Of a DNA stretch of 64,000 nucleotides, positions 1-11,855 are shown piece after piece. The notes under the pieces were generated by a model, which was not told the DNA's origin, searched no databases, and saw nothing but the letters and a program-made list of their open reading frames with translations. The position numbers and the translations under genes were made by a program. Origin of the DNA: Arabidopsis thaliana (lineage: Eukaryota > Streptophyta > Magnoliopsida > Brassicales > Brassicaceae); NCBI RefSeq assembly GCF_000001735.4, contig NC_003074.8:18545261-18609260 (forward strand), written 5' to 3'. Positions within the stretch are counted from its first letter, which is position 1. Every line of letters starts with the position of its first letter.

Positions 1-1229
1 ATCTCAAAAACAAAATGTGGAAGAAATGTCAAATATTTTGTGGTAATGTTTTCAAGATGATTTGAACTTTAAATACTAAACAGAGTTGGTAAACCATGTG
101 ATAAAAGAAGTTTGTTTTGTTTTTGATTTAAATTTTAATTTGACTAGATTTTAAGGATTTTTATTTACTTTGATGAATTTTTTTGAGTTTTTATTTATTT
201 TTGTTAAGTTAGCTTAAGTTTTTATTGGTTTTTTTGAAGTATATCAGTGTAGGCGCTGACATCGTAGATCGTCTTTTTCCAACTACAATAACCTTAGGAA
301 ACGGAAAAAAGTTTGATGTCGTCTCATCATTGTTCAAACCCAGCAGTGGTTTGTCTAACACACCATTACCTCTACTCGGTACACTTTTTTACCATCCGTG
401 TTCGTCGATAAAAAATCGGGTGACAATATTAAAAATTATATCTTAATAGAAATTCAACAGCGAAAGTTATATTCAAATGAATCATCGTAGATGTCAAGCC
501 TTCACCCAGAGCCGTGACTATAAGCTAACGAAAAAGGCAATTGCCTCAAGGCCCTGATATATTACAGAACCTCAGACCTTAACTACCCTTCGTTTGCAGT
601 CACGATCAACCAGTCACTAGGTGGAGGCGAAGGCGCGTACACATAGAGGCGCATTGTAACGAGCCCATAAAATAAGATTTAAGTGTTGTTAATCTAAGAA
701 ATAATATTGTTATGGGGCTTAGGCCCAGTTTAAATAAGCAGCCCATAAAATAAGATTATAACAGAATCTGATCTGTTGTTGAATCGTACCAAGTAAATTA
801 TTGGCTTATCACCATGAAATAATAAGTTATTAACTTTTAGTATTCAAAAAAGAAAAAAACGGTACAACCAAATTAACGAATTAATATCTAAAACTTTTTA
901 ATCAAAAGTTCAAAACAAATGATATAACCAACTACTAGGAAGTACCAATAGTCGAGTAGTTCGACTCCAAATAATCGTATTACCCTCATTGTAAGAATTT
1001 GGTTATGGATCATGTTTTGTCGATCCAAATGACGATTAAAAAGAAGAAAAAATAAAAACGATTTCGCCAAATCAGTTTTTGATTAAAGAAAACAACACAA
1101 TTTCATCAATCTATCGCTAATAAATTAATAATTCATCACTCAACTTGAAGACAATTAACGAATTGTTAACAACAATTAATGCCTAACACATCAACACCTT
1201 CCTTCGAACTTTGATTTTGAACCGTCAGA
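1..1229. other. Intergenic/3' flank, no supported gene
   Basis: AT-rich DNA downstream of the ARM/TPR gene. A somewhat GC-richer block at about 480-660 could be decayed coding or transposon sequence, but I cannot assign it. A 16-bp motif (cccataaaataagatt) occurs twice, near 665 and 743. The small open frame at 225-446 has no recognisable domain and lies in low-complexity DNA, so it is not called as a gene. Confidence 0.5.
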
Positions 1230-2872
1230 TCATCGACTATTCGACACAACCCCAGAGAAAATACACGTGGCGCTCATCTGTTTTCTTATCATCTGCGCCG
1301 CATAGTAGGGAATCCTCTGTGTATTTGAATGCTTGACTCGATGATCAACGAACGCTAAACAATCCATCAAGCTCTCTCTCGTCGATCCTTTTAAATCGAA
1401 CGCTTGAGATCTTCTCCACAAACTCTTACCGTGGGGATTATTCACACCAGATAAACACAAAGCCCTAGTAGCATCACTAATAGCAGATTCAACTTTCTTC
1501 AACAACAAGTAACACTGTGCTCTGTTGCTAAACAACACAACCCTATCTCTTAACATATCCAACGGACACAAATCAATCCCAACTGTGTAAATCTCCATCG
1601 CTTCTTTAACAAAACCCTTCAAAAACTTCTTCTTCCCCTGTTTCTTTAACGACTTCACCATCTTTCTTCTTTCTTCAAGCTCTGTTTCACTCATAAGCTT
1701 CTCTTTCTTCTTCCTCTCTACTTTAATCTCCCATAGATTCTCTATACTTCTATGAGCTTCCTCGGTCGTCATCTTCAAGCCACTATACTTAATCTTGTGA
1801 TAATCTTGTAAAACTATCTGAGCTACTCTGTCTCCAACAACTTTATCTTCTGCTAAATCCACTAACAATGACCTAAAACATCGATAACTCGATACCTAAC
1901 ATTTGAGTCTTTAAGAAGCAACAAAAGTGTATCTAAAGCAGTTTCTTTCCAATCATCAGACGATCTCGAAAGATCGCAAAGTCTCTCAATCACTTCTCTA
2001 ACCTCACTAACTCTCTTTCTCCCCAACTCTGTTTTACAAAGAGACTTTATCAATCCAAGTCCTCCCGGAGACTTCCGGTTTACTAAACCACCCCACATTT
2101 CGATCACTTTCTTCAAGAACCCTCCCTCGCAGATTCGGTCAATAGACTTACCTCGAGATGCGAAACAATTCAATAGAAATAAAGACCAACATTGTAGCTG
2201 AATCCCCCATTCCTCTGCTTTTTGATTCTCTGTCTCAAACCCACCAAGCCCTCTAGTCAACAAATCGCTCTGATACTTTAACCTACCCCTATCTTCAACC
2301 CCAAGAAAGCTTTTGTAAACATTCTTCAAACAATTAGTAGCTATCTCCATTGCAAGCTTCACAATTTCTTCTTCGAATAAAGAAACCGCTTCAAAACTCT
2401 TCTCATGGCTAGCTAAATGACCAAGTGCTCGAGCTGCGGCTCGCTGCTCAACCCAACTGATCTTCCCTCTCAAAAGCTCCAACAAAGCAGGAACAAGAAA
2501 GACCTTTGAATCAACCGCCATGGCAGCTAAATCTTCCTTGTTCATAACATACGATCCAATGATATGAGCTGCGTAATAAGGAATGAATATGTTCTGGTCT
2601 TTGAGAAGCCAAACACTGTTTTTGATCGATTTATGTATGAGTTTTGACATACACTCGAACAAACCTAGTGACGGGAACTCAGGATCGTCAGGCTCGGACA
2701 TGGCTATGTTCCACAAACCACTCAAGACCAAGACATGGTCTTTTGACTCCGTACGAGGAATCTCTTTGAAGATTGCAGCGAGTTTTGATCTTCGACGAAA
2801 CGGGTTGGTATCTTTCATGCTGCAGAAGAAACAGGATGGGTTTGTGCATTTTGGTTCATCGAATTTCAGCAT
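1230..2872 (-). CDS. ARM-repeat/TPR-repeat protein with an apparent frameshift
   Basis: Probably a protein-interaction scaffold of the plant ARM/TPR fusion class; no enzymatic motif is visible. The first ATG is at 2870-2872 (MLKFDEPKCTNPSC, a Cys-rich start). The N-terminal ~335 residues (2872 down to 1862) are helical Armadillo-like repeats, including the segment RAAARALGHLASHEKSFEAV. The downstream frame (about 1880 to 1230, roughly 210 residues) continues with an ARM-like strand and then a TPR region (QGKKKFLKGFVKEAMEIYT, FSNRAQCYLLLKK). The halves are in different frames: TAG at 1862-1864 ends the first, and the second has no ATG at its upstream edge. The ORFs meet exactly where ARM homology should continue, so this looks like one gene with a +1 frame change. 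An 11-nt GT...AG segment there is too short to be an intron. It matches what I recall as At3g50030. Sure of the family, unsure whether the gene is intact. Confidence 0.75.
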
Positions 2873-4228
2873 CTTCTTCTTCTCCTTTGTTTTGGCTTTT
2901 GGTTTTTCAAGGAGATAACTAATAAAGACATTAGTCAATCACTTATGCTTTAAGGCCAAAAAGACCACATAAGGTTTTTTCTTTTGGATGAATTAATTGT
3001 TAATTACAAACACAGAGAAATATTAATCACATAAATATTCGCCGGCGTGGAAAGTTTATGGCGGCTCCTCTTTTTAGCCTTTAACTTTCCACTTCAAGTT
3101 CCAAAGATTGTTACTTAATAATAACCTATAACGTAATGAATCAGAATACTAATATTCATCAAGGTTTCGTGTTCTTTACCCAAAATTAGGTAGAACAAGA
3201 AACCAAAAGGGTTGTGTTCACACAAATTCAAGATATATGAAACGGAATCATGGACAAAATCCATGGTAGTTTTGACATCATGGTGTTGTTAGTTATAGTC
3301 CAAATATATAATTAATAATCTTATGTGCACCAAAATGGTGACAGCTAAAGACTTTTCCATGTAGTGAAACTCCTTAAGCTTTTCAAGATACTAAGAGAAA
3401 GGAAAGCATTTTTATCAAATTTAAGCCCGAGTACGACATTTACGCTTATGGAATAAATGATTCGAGATTTGAAAATGTAAAGAGGCTATAGAGAAAGTGA
3501 GATTGTATTTGCGGTCCCCTCAAGTAAGGCCAATGAAAGTGAAGAAACTGTCTCATAAGATAGCTTTGTCGTCGTTTACAAATATCAAAGTGTTTGTTTG
3601 GGTCTCAAGAAAATGCGGCTACCTAAAAAGTTTCTCTTTAATTATCACTAATATTTGGTCTTTACAGGTAAATTAATTATCACTAACCTGACTCATCTTC
3701 CATGTTAATCATTTTAAAAGATTCGAAAATCAAGAAAGAGCCTTTTGTAGGAAAAACACTTCAGAGTTCAGACTAAGTTCTCGACTTGACATGTGTATGT
3801 GTCGGATAAAGTTTCTCAAGATTATTAAAGAAACCAAACCAGAGTCTAGTGTTAGTTTAGTTTAATCACAGTTTGTTGTTAATCAATCGGCGTGCGTGAC
3901 TTTTTGACTCTTGTGCACAATCACATGAATAAACTCTCCATAAGGAAGATCAAAAAGATTTGAATTTAGAATCAAATAAGGTCTAATGACTCATATTGAA
4001 CAAGAAAGATAATAGCCGAAGATATGGTGCTAAGTCATTTAACTCTGCACAAACTCTGAAACCTATTCTGGTTTCATAATTCATAAAGAGCCAAATCCAA
4101 AGAGTTAGTAGAGAGATAGAGAAGAAGAATAAACGGAATATACCAATATTACTATCTTATGAGAGCTTTATGGACATGAATTTTAGCTGATCAGGCAGGA
4201 AGATAAGGCTCTGTACAGAGAGAGAGCT
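2873..4228. other. Intergenic region, no gene seen
   Basis: Promoter side of the ARM/TPR gene and 3' flank of the next minus-strand gene. AT-rich, with stop codons dense in all frames. I see no tRNA, repeat or coding signal. The ~100 bases below 4229 are probably the 3' UTR of the membrane-protein gene. Confidence 0.5.
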
Positions 4229-5759
4229 TCAGTGAGAAGTATTCCGCTTCTTGGTGACCGGTGTAGGATCTTCTTCTGCATCTGCTTCTTCCCGTGGCAC
4301 GCCTGTAATCTGATTGATTATCTTCATGAAGTAATCAAGCTTTTTGTCATCCCCTTCCATTTCATGATCATTCATCTCTGGCTCATCCATTAGCAGCTGC
4401 ATAAAAACCATTTCAAAGATTTTTCTGAACTCTTTTTCAACTCCAAACAAACATTTTATCATTAGGAAATTATCGAATAAACAACTCTTACGTCTTCAAG
4501 GATAGGGTGAAATCTTAAGCTAGATGAAATTGGAGAGTTGTTAGTCAAACATTGCCCACCAATATGTGTCTGAGGCACCATTAGGTGTTCGATATGATCA
4601 GCAGGTATACATTGTTGACCATTTTGTACATGAGTCAACGGGGCTTCAACAAGAGCACATTTCTTGCCAGTTTGTATCATAGAGTCTCTATGACAGGGAG
4701 CTACCATTTGAGGCATTGATGATGTATGAGCAGGCTGAGAATCCCACATCAACTGATCAACACGCTTCCTCAATCTTCTTGCTTTTCCCTGTGCCTCATC
4801 AATCTTACACAGAAACTTTGCAAGTACATCATCAGAACAATCTAACTCAGAAATTAGACTATCATCTTCAATCGCATCTTGCTTCCCCGTAGCTTTGCGA
4901 CCTGTACCAAAATCTTAACATAATATTGATGATTCAGTACTAAAACTCCCATTTTCAATCAGACAATCAAAATCAAACAATCTGTATATATCTTACCTGA
5001 ATCAAGATACTGCCCTTTAACATTTACCGGCACCCGCTTATCTGATAAGAACAAAAAGTTATACACCATTGTTATCCCCAAAAAGAAGAAAGTTAAAAGA
5101 AGCAAAGAAAGCTGCATTGTTGATATACCAGCATAAGAGAAAAGGTTATGGTTAGACATATAAGCAGCAACATCTGTAGTCTCTTCCACTCGTTTCCTTC
5201 TTCCTCTCTTAAAAACATTCCTCCTTTGATTGTTTTCACGAAAAGGAATCGATTTGCCATCAAAGCCTTCCAATTTCGACTTCTCCAAATCAAACTGTTT
5301 AGTCAAATAGTAATCTTTAACTTCTTTCTCATACCCTCTAGCTTGAGACTGAATCTCCTTAACCTTAAGCTCTATCCACTTACATCTCCACATTATAGGC
5401 TTAGTCAATCTCCTCCACCTATCATTCGTCTTCTTCTTAGGCAAACCCAAAAACTCAGTCCCATCATCACAAGTTCCAGGTAATGGATAATCATTGCTTA
5501 ACATAGATTGTGCTTCATCACCAAAACCAAAATCATCACCATCACGAGCACACATTGAATCACCAAAAGAACTTGAAGAAGAAGCTCCACACAAAACCTC
5601 TTCTCTTTCCTCTTCAAAATCATCATGCCACTTCAAGATATCAACTATATCCTCTTCCACCTCTTGTGCATCCTCCACTACATTAACACCATCTGGTTGT
5701 TGATTTGCAGAACAATCTGAGATATCCATTTCAGATCTTGGTTTTGCTTTAAGCGCCAT
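4229..5759 (-). CDS. Single-pass membrane protein of unknown function
   Basis: I do not know the function. Three coding exons, 5759-4997, 4901-4492 and 4396-4229, join in frame through consensus GT/AG sites to 446 residues. The start is the ATG at 5757-5759. The N-terminal ~110 residues are acidic and Ser-rich (VVEDAQEVEEDIVDILKWHD). A conserved-looking basic/aromatic block follows at residues ~112-150 (WRRLTKPIMWRCKWIELKVK), resembling an uncharacterised plant family I recall only vaguely. One hydrophobic helix lies near residues 217-240 (MQLSLLLLTFFFLGITMVYN). After it come a basic, helical stretch with coiled-coil character and an acidic tail ending TPVTKKRNTSH. The 5' UTR appears to hold an intron (about 5781-6075, donor GTGAGT, acceptor TTATAG). 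It corresponds to the locus I recall as At3g50040. The exon model is secure and the topology is inferred. Confidence 0.85.
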
Positions 5760-6146
5760 AAAGTCTCAAACTTTCTTCAGCTATAATCGGAAAAAACAAA
5801 GATTAGACCAAAAAGCTTTCAACTTTAATGAAATCTAAAACGATTAAGCAGTGAAATTGATCTTACTGATCTCAAAGCCTATAAGAGTTGTTCAAAATCT
5901 ATAACCGAGAAAAAAGGAAAGCCAGAAACTTTCGGCGAAATTGAAGTGATTCGGTGAATCACAGAAACAAAAGATATTTGATGATCAAAAACAGTTAGCG
6001 TAAATCCAAATTTCTTGGAGAGTCTTAAACCCTAAACCTCAGAAGAAAGAGAAAGAGAGAGAAGAAGATACTCACCAACTATTTCCGAGAGACCGCCGGT
6101 TCTCAAATCCGATTTACTGAATCCAAAAGAATATTTTTTTTGGAGG

Positions 6147-8122
6147 TTTTTAATCCCAAATTTAATTTGGCAATATTGTAAAATCTGTTAATAAAATTAT
6201 ATTATTTGTAATAATGTTTTAAATATATATATTTTGGTTTTTACTCAAACTAATTTATTCAATATTCTGTTTACCATTTTTGGTTTCTTTAGTTTCTTTT
6301 TCTTTTTCTTATTTTTAACTTTCTGATTTTATTTTGGGATATTTTTCTCGATTCTCAAATGATATTTCTAACAATTTTTACCAACAGGAGCAATTAATAT
6401 ATTTCTGCCTAAAAAGTAGTAAATAGTTTTTTTTCTCTTGTTTTGGATTTGACCAATTCAAAAAATTGTGTCTATTTATGATATTTTTACTATTTAGTAA
6501 TCGATACTCCTTTTGTCCTAAATTATAGGATATTTTAGCTTTTGTTTTGTTCTACAATATACTACTCATTTTCTGCTTCAATACGACTTAAATCTTCATT
6601 TGTTGAGTTTTTAACACCACCAATTTAGATATATTAAATAATCATGATTAAAATTAAATTAAATAAAACAAAAATTATCATGTGATATACGGTTACTTAA
6701 TAAAAATTGTAAACTATACCCAATATATAAATGTTTTATAAAATCAATAATTTGTAAACTTTTACATATAATATATAGTCATTAAATATAAAAATTACTT
6801 ATTTAAAAACCAAAATCGTCTCACGAGTTAAAATCTGGTTTCTATTAAAAGCACATAGATTAAGATATAATAAATGTTTTCTAATTTGTAAAAATTTTTA
6901 CCAATAGAAAAAAATACTACATAATTCAAAAAGCCATCAACAAACTAAATAAACATAAATTATACATATAAATCTGAGTAAATCTTATATTATAGAACAA
7001 AATAAAAACCAAAATATCCTATAATTTAGGATAAAGGAAGTAAAAATACCATAAATGAACACAATTTTTTGAATATCATATGCTTTGGGCAGAGAGAGTA
7101 CAAAATAACGATCCACCTAATTTAACGCCAAACATTAAACAGAAAAACAATATATTTGGAGCATGTGTGATTATCATATGTGATTCAGCAAATCACCCAA
7201 TTATCATATGTGATTTTAATCCCAAATTAATTTGGCAATGTTGTTGTAAAACATTATTATGATTTTTGTTTTTATTTTATACATGTAAAAATCTATTAAT
7301 AAAATTATCTTATTTGTAAAATTGTTTTTAAATATTTTTTCTAAAATATTTTTTTTTTGTTTTTACTCAAACTTATTTATTCAATATTCTGTTTACCTTT
7401 TTTTGGTTTCTTTAGTTTCTTTTTATTCTTCTTCATTTTCCCCTTATTTTTACCTTTTTGATTTTAGTTTGGGATATTTTCTCGATTCTCAAATGATATT
7501 TCTAACAATTTTTGGCAACAAGAGCAATTGATATAGTTTTGCCTAAAAAGTAGTAAATAGTTTACGTTTTTTCTCTTGTTTTAAATTTGACCAAATAAAT
7601 TATGTTCATGTATGGTTCGACATATACGGGTTAACTCTTCATTTTATTAGTTTTTAACACCACTAGTTTAGATATATCTAATGATCTTGATAAGAAAAAA
7701 TTATTAAAAAAAAATTATCATGTGATATACCGTTACTTAATAACTATTGTAAACTATACCCAATATATAAATATCTTATAAAATCAATAATTTATAACCT
7801 TTTACATATAATATATAGCCATTAAATATAAAAATCATTTATTTAAAAACCAAATCGTCCCACAAATCGCCGGACGAATTAAAATCTAGTTTTTATTAAA
7901 AGCACATAAATGAAAAAATAATAAATGTTTTCTAATTTGTAAAAATTCCTACCAATAGAATTTGTTTTTGCAGAATTCCAAAAGTCATCAACAAACTAAA
8001 TAAACATAAATTATGCATATAAATCTGAGTAAATCTTATATTATGGAACAAAAGAAAAGCTAAAATATCCTATAATTTAAGACTAAATAGTAAAAATACT
8101 ATAAATGAACACAATTTTTCAA
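6147..8122. repeat. Diverged ~1.06-kb direct repeat (6147-7077 and 7214-8122)
   Basis: Two copies of the same ~0.92-kb sequence lie head to tail. Matching landmarks include ttactcaaac...ttattcaatattctgttta (6240, 7363), cctaaaaagtagtaaatag (6409, 7542), atcatgtgatata (6679, 7718) and gcacataga/aatgaa (6851, 7900). Copy 1 ends on both sides in inverted repeats; copy 2 keeps only the right-hand arm. Both copies contain an aattaaaatctag-like motif (near 6835 and 7879) resembling Arabidopsis Helitron 3' ends. I interpret this as a tandemly duplicated non-autonomous transposon. No ORF of coding quality is present. Confidence 0.75.
6455..7077. mobile_element. Non-autonomous element with long terminal inverted repeats
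   Basis: The left arm (about 6455-6556) and right arm (about 6985-7077) are inverted copies: aattgtgtctatttatgatatttttac, then cctaaattataggatatttt and tttgttctacaata, recur as the reverse complement at the other end. The inner part of the arm (start near 6507, end near 7040, flanked by TA on both sides) recalls Stowaway/Tc1-mariner MITE ends, whose tips resemble CTCC(T/C)TTTGTCC. There is no transposase ORF. The superfamily is inferred from the ends alone. Confidence 0.6.
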
Positions 8123-8877
8123 CGAAAAGTCATAAAGAATTAAAACAACTTTTCAAACATAATAAATAAATCAAAATATATCTTACAAAAATTATGATAA
8201 AGATATCTAACTCTCATAATTAAAATATTTATGATAAAAACTCAATATTTTAAATGGTGTTATGTTAAAGAAAGACAATGACATAGACATAGAAAGAAAA
8301 AAAGAGAGACAATGACACAATGCTATATAACGAACTAATGCAACTTTATATGAAAAAAGTATCACACAAAAATAATAATAAATATACATAATTTTCTAAG
8401 AAAAGAGAAAAATAAGTATAGAGTTAAAAAGACATAAAAGTTTAAATAGAAAAAATTGTTTGTAAGAGATACAATTATTGGAACGAATATTTTGTGATTA
8501 AAAAAAACACGAATAAAACATGGTGAAGAATAAAAACTCTATATGAACAAATATAATTTTCATCAGTGCTCGTAAAAAAATTTCATAAACGGCAAATGTT
8601 GCAACGGTTAGTAAAATATACCAAAGTTGTAATAGTTCTTGATATATTCTAAAGGTTGAAGTGGTTCATCAAATATACCAAATATAATAGTAATAACAAG
8701 CCTAAACAAAAGGATTAGTTTCATAAATTAAAACGAAAAGTAGGCATTATTTACTAAACAATAAAGATCATTCAGACAGTTGGGATTCTGTTTTTTTTTT
8801 TAATAAGACCAAACAGCTTTGCTTTTTCAGTTTTGTGTATGAAAAAAAGGAGAAAATAAAACTAGGTACCAAATCCT

Positions 8878-11855
8878 TTATATAGGTTGAAGTTCTTGCT
8901 CAGCTACTATAGCTTCATCAACAGGCTTGTATGGAATTGATGTTTGTTTCCGTTTCCATATCAACCAAGCTCCATAAGCTGATAACCCGACGATTACAGC
9001 GATGATTCCAATCGCGATCACGACAATGTTGTTATTCGTCCTAAAAAACGAATGGAAAAGAATTTTCTTTTTGAGACAATGGAATGATAATCTTTTAGCT
9101 ACGGTTGAGAATGAATGGCGATTACCGTTTTCTTGGAGGCTCGAGTTTGTAATTAACCAGCTGATAGTTTCCGAAGATTTCAGGAAGCTTTATTTGATGA
9201 TTTGTAAACCGAGAAACTATATTCTACAAGAAGCATAATGGAATATGTCATGTGAGAAGATAAAATATTGAGCAATGTAAGGAGAAGTCTTTTGTGTAAT
9301 CATTACCGTTGCTGTGACATTTGAAAACCAAGTAGAAGGTTCAGGTGGGAGGACAACCATTCTGACGAGAGACTCGTTTCCTTTGGAGGTGAGATTCGAT
9401 AAACTGACCTGTGACAGACACATTTTCACTCAATATTGGCGAAAATAGTGCTTAAGGCTTACAAGTTGTTGTGTGTTTATCAGTTTGGCTCACCTGTGAA
9501 GATTTGACATCGAGCTCCTTGGAGAATATCTTGGAGAGATCTTCAATCCGAGGTTTCAGATAGGACGAGTTGACTGTTAGTTGAATATCAAGGTTTATTT
9601 GACCAACTTGAGTCACACCTGAGGAATCAAGTACCACAAACATCAGGAGAAATAGAAATAGTTTCTTTTTTCAGTTTGTAATTTCCAAGACGAGAGAGTT
9701 TGTCGTGCTAACCTGACAGATTGCTTGATGAATTGTGGGAGGGATTTGAATCATTTGAAGGCAAAGTAGCAGGTGGTGGTGCACCATCAATATGAAGCCT
9801 ATCCGATAACTCCGAACAATTGGTTCTCCAGAATCCAACCTTCGAATTCTCACGATCATACACAACAAGTGTATTACGAACCACAATTCCTGATAATAGT
9901 ATAAGATCATTTGTTACAAATGAATCTGTTGGCAAGTAAAATGATATGCAGTATAATAACAAATGAAGGTAGCCATAAAAAGAGAAAAATCAAACAAAGT
10001 AATGATATCTATTTACCTCCTAAAAGAGTTGTGTGATCTTTTCCGTTTGGGAAGACACCGAGACAGTAAGCACCATGCACCTTGGAATGCTTTTATTGAT
10101 CAAAAAGTAATCACATCAGCTACTGATTTGTGGCTAAACCAACACCAGACACAGAGAGACTTATAAATACTGCATAGAGTGCTAGCTATAGAGAGAACAT
10201 GGAACTTCATAATAGGTTAAGGGCTACATTACTTACTCGAAACATGTAATTTTCAGGGGACAACAGCCATGACTGTCCACTCTTAAATACCATCTCGACC
10301 GATGGGAATATCTTTGAAAGTTCCGAGACATAATTACTTCAGCATAAACAATTATAAGAGTCAGTTACTTGCCTTGATTATAAGTTATGATATACACCAC
10401 AAGTTTGCAAGAGATAATAAATACCTTGCAGCGACTTGGAAGCAAGTATCTTTAAAATTTGGATCAGGACCATCAATCTGCTTCAATGTGGAAACTTCTC
10501 TCATTACCTTCAATACAACAAGATAAGAGCCTCATGTAAGATAAGCAACAGAGAAACAGGGAACTTAACTAAACATTAACAATTCTCAGAACAGTTCTTA
10601 CAGCTTCCTCAAATGCCGCAAATGCTGCGTCTGGAAGATAAGCATATGTTGTACCACTGTCTAGTACGGCGCCATGTTCCCCGTCAAAGACTCTCGAATG
10701 AAGAGACAACTGCTTCCCAGCAACACGTATCCCCGTCAAATCTATATTGTAATATGGACTGTCGCCATCCCGAAACTAGAGTAAATGTGTGAAAGGTATT
10801 AAACGTATTTGTTAGGATTATACAAGATCCCATTCACCAATCAGAAAAAGCCATTCCCTTGGAAACATACCTACGATCAGGGTCCGAGTCCGTAAACACC
10901 ATATCAGATGGATAATCAAAACCGCCAAGAATCATCGAACCACCACCAACATCCATCCCTCCATAACACAAACCAAAAGAGTTGCTTATCAAACCTTTAT
11001 CCACCAATTGATCAACAAGACTAAGATCTCCTTGACCTAATCCAATAATCCCATCAGCACGTTGACTATAAAGATCACCGGTTTCAACAGTTTCACAACC
11101 GAAAACAGCTCGTTGAGGTGTTAGCTGGCTTTCATTGCCAAATGAAATAAGATCTTCTCCAAGAACACCTTTACTACTACTATGTTCAGCATACTCTCTC
11201 TCGTAAACACATTGTTCTCTATCATCATCACAATTACAATCCATGTTACACTTAACAGGTTGATAAGTGCTAGACATTTCTGGCTGAAATTTTGGGTCCT
11301 GATCAATAACCATAAGAAAGTTTCAAAATTTGCAACTTTACACGAGACAAGACACAAGATTTGGATATCTAGAGCCATCATTACCTGGTGTTTGCCACAT
11401 TGTTCACAATCAGAACAAGGAACATAAGTAACAGTACTACCAGAATCAACTATAAGAGCAAACATTTGTGGTGGTGTACCAATCCAAAGCCTCGTAGTGT
11501 AATACCTACAAATACGATATAATAGTATATAAAAGAGACATCTTTACATGACCCAGATCGGGAAATATGGAAAAGGAGATTACCCATTAATAAGAAGATC
11601 GTCGTAGAGTCTCATGCGAGAGTGAGGAAGTGATTTTGAGTCGGATTTGTGGAGTTTTCGATGTGGGATTGATATGGATCTCGAAGAAGAATTTGGTTGA
11701 GAGAGGAACAATGGGAACACCATGGGACGTCGTGATCTAGCGGTTGGAGATTGGTGGAGGAGGTTGTTTTCACCAGCTGTGATTGAATAAGGAAGAGATA
11801 AATAGATTAGGAGTGAGAACGTCGCGCCGATTGATGAGATCGACGGCAGTGCCAT
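8878..11855 (-). CDS. Membrane-anchored pepsin-like aspartyl protease
   Basis: A1-family endopeptidase, probably secretory pathway or cell surface. Twelve coding exons rebuilt: 11855-11584, 11505-11385, 11298-10867, 10775-10602, 10507-10425, 10336-10237, 10080-10017, 9889-9713, 9618-9494, 9408-9307, 9223-9126 and 9040-8878, all in frame, giving ~636 residues. An N-terminal signal/anchor helix (SLLIYLSLPYSITA) comes first, then a basic Ser-rich stretch. The first catalytic motif is VDSGSTVTYVPC in exon 2, with a Cys-rich insert (CNMDCNCDDDREQC). The second is AVLDSGTTYAYLP in exon 4. The extended C-terminal domain has several N-glycosylation sequons and one transmembrane helix (NNNIVVIAIGIIAVIVGLSA) before a short cytosolic tail. 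The donor near 10867 is weak: the strong AG|GTATGT site four bases earlier would break the frame. It matches what I recall as At3g50050. Confidence 0.9.

Larger units (their letters stand above)
6120..8877. other. AT-rich intergenic DNA with a repeated block
   Basis: About 2.7 kb between the membrane-protein gene and the 3' end of the aspartyl protease gene, both on the minus strand. Most of it is the diverged direct repeat listed separately. The remainder (8123-8877) is A/T-rich with no coding signal; the last bases are probably protease 3' UTR. Confidence 0.5.

Noticed and set aside
225-446. 73-codon plus-strand frame
   Set aside because: No domain or intron context, and it lies in T-rich DNA. 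Possibly decayed sequence, but not supportable as a gene.
1862-2938. Separate ARM and TPR genes
   Set aside because: The TPR half has no ATG at its start and continues the ARM homology. No promoter or spacer lies between them, so one broken or mis-sequenced gene is simpler.
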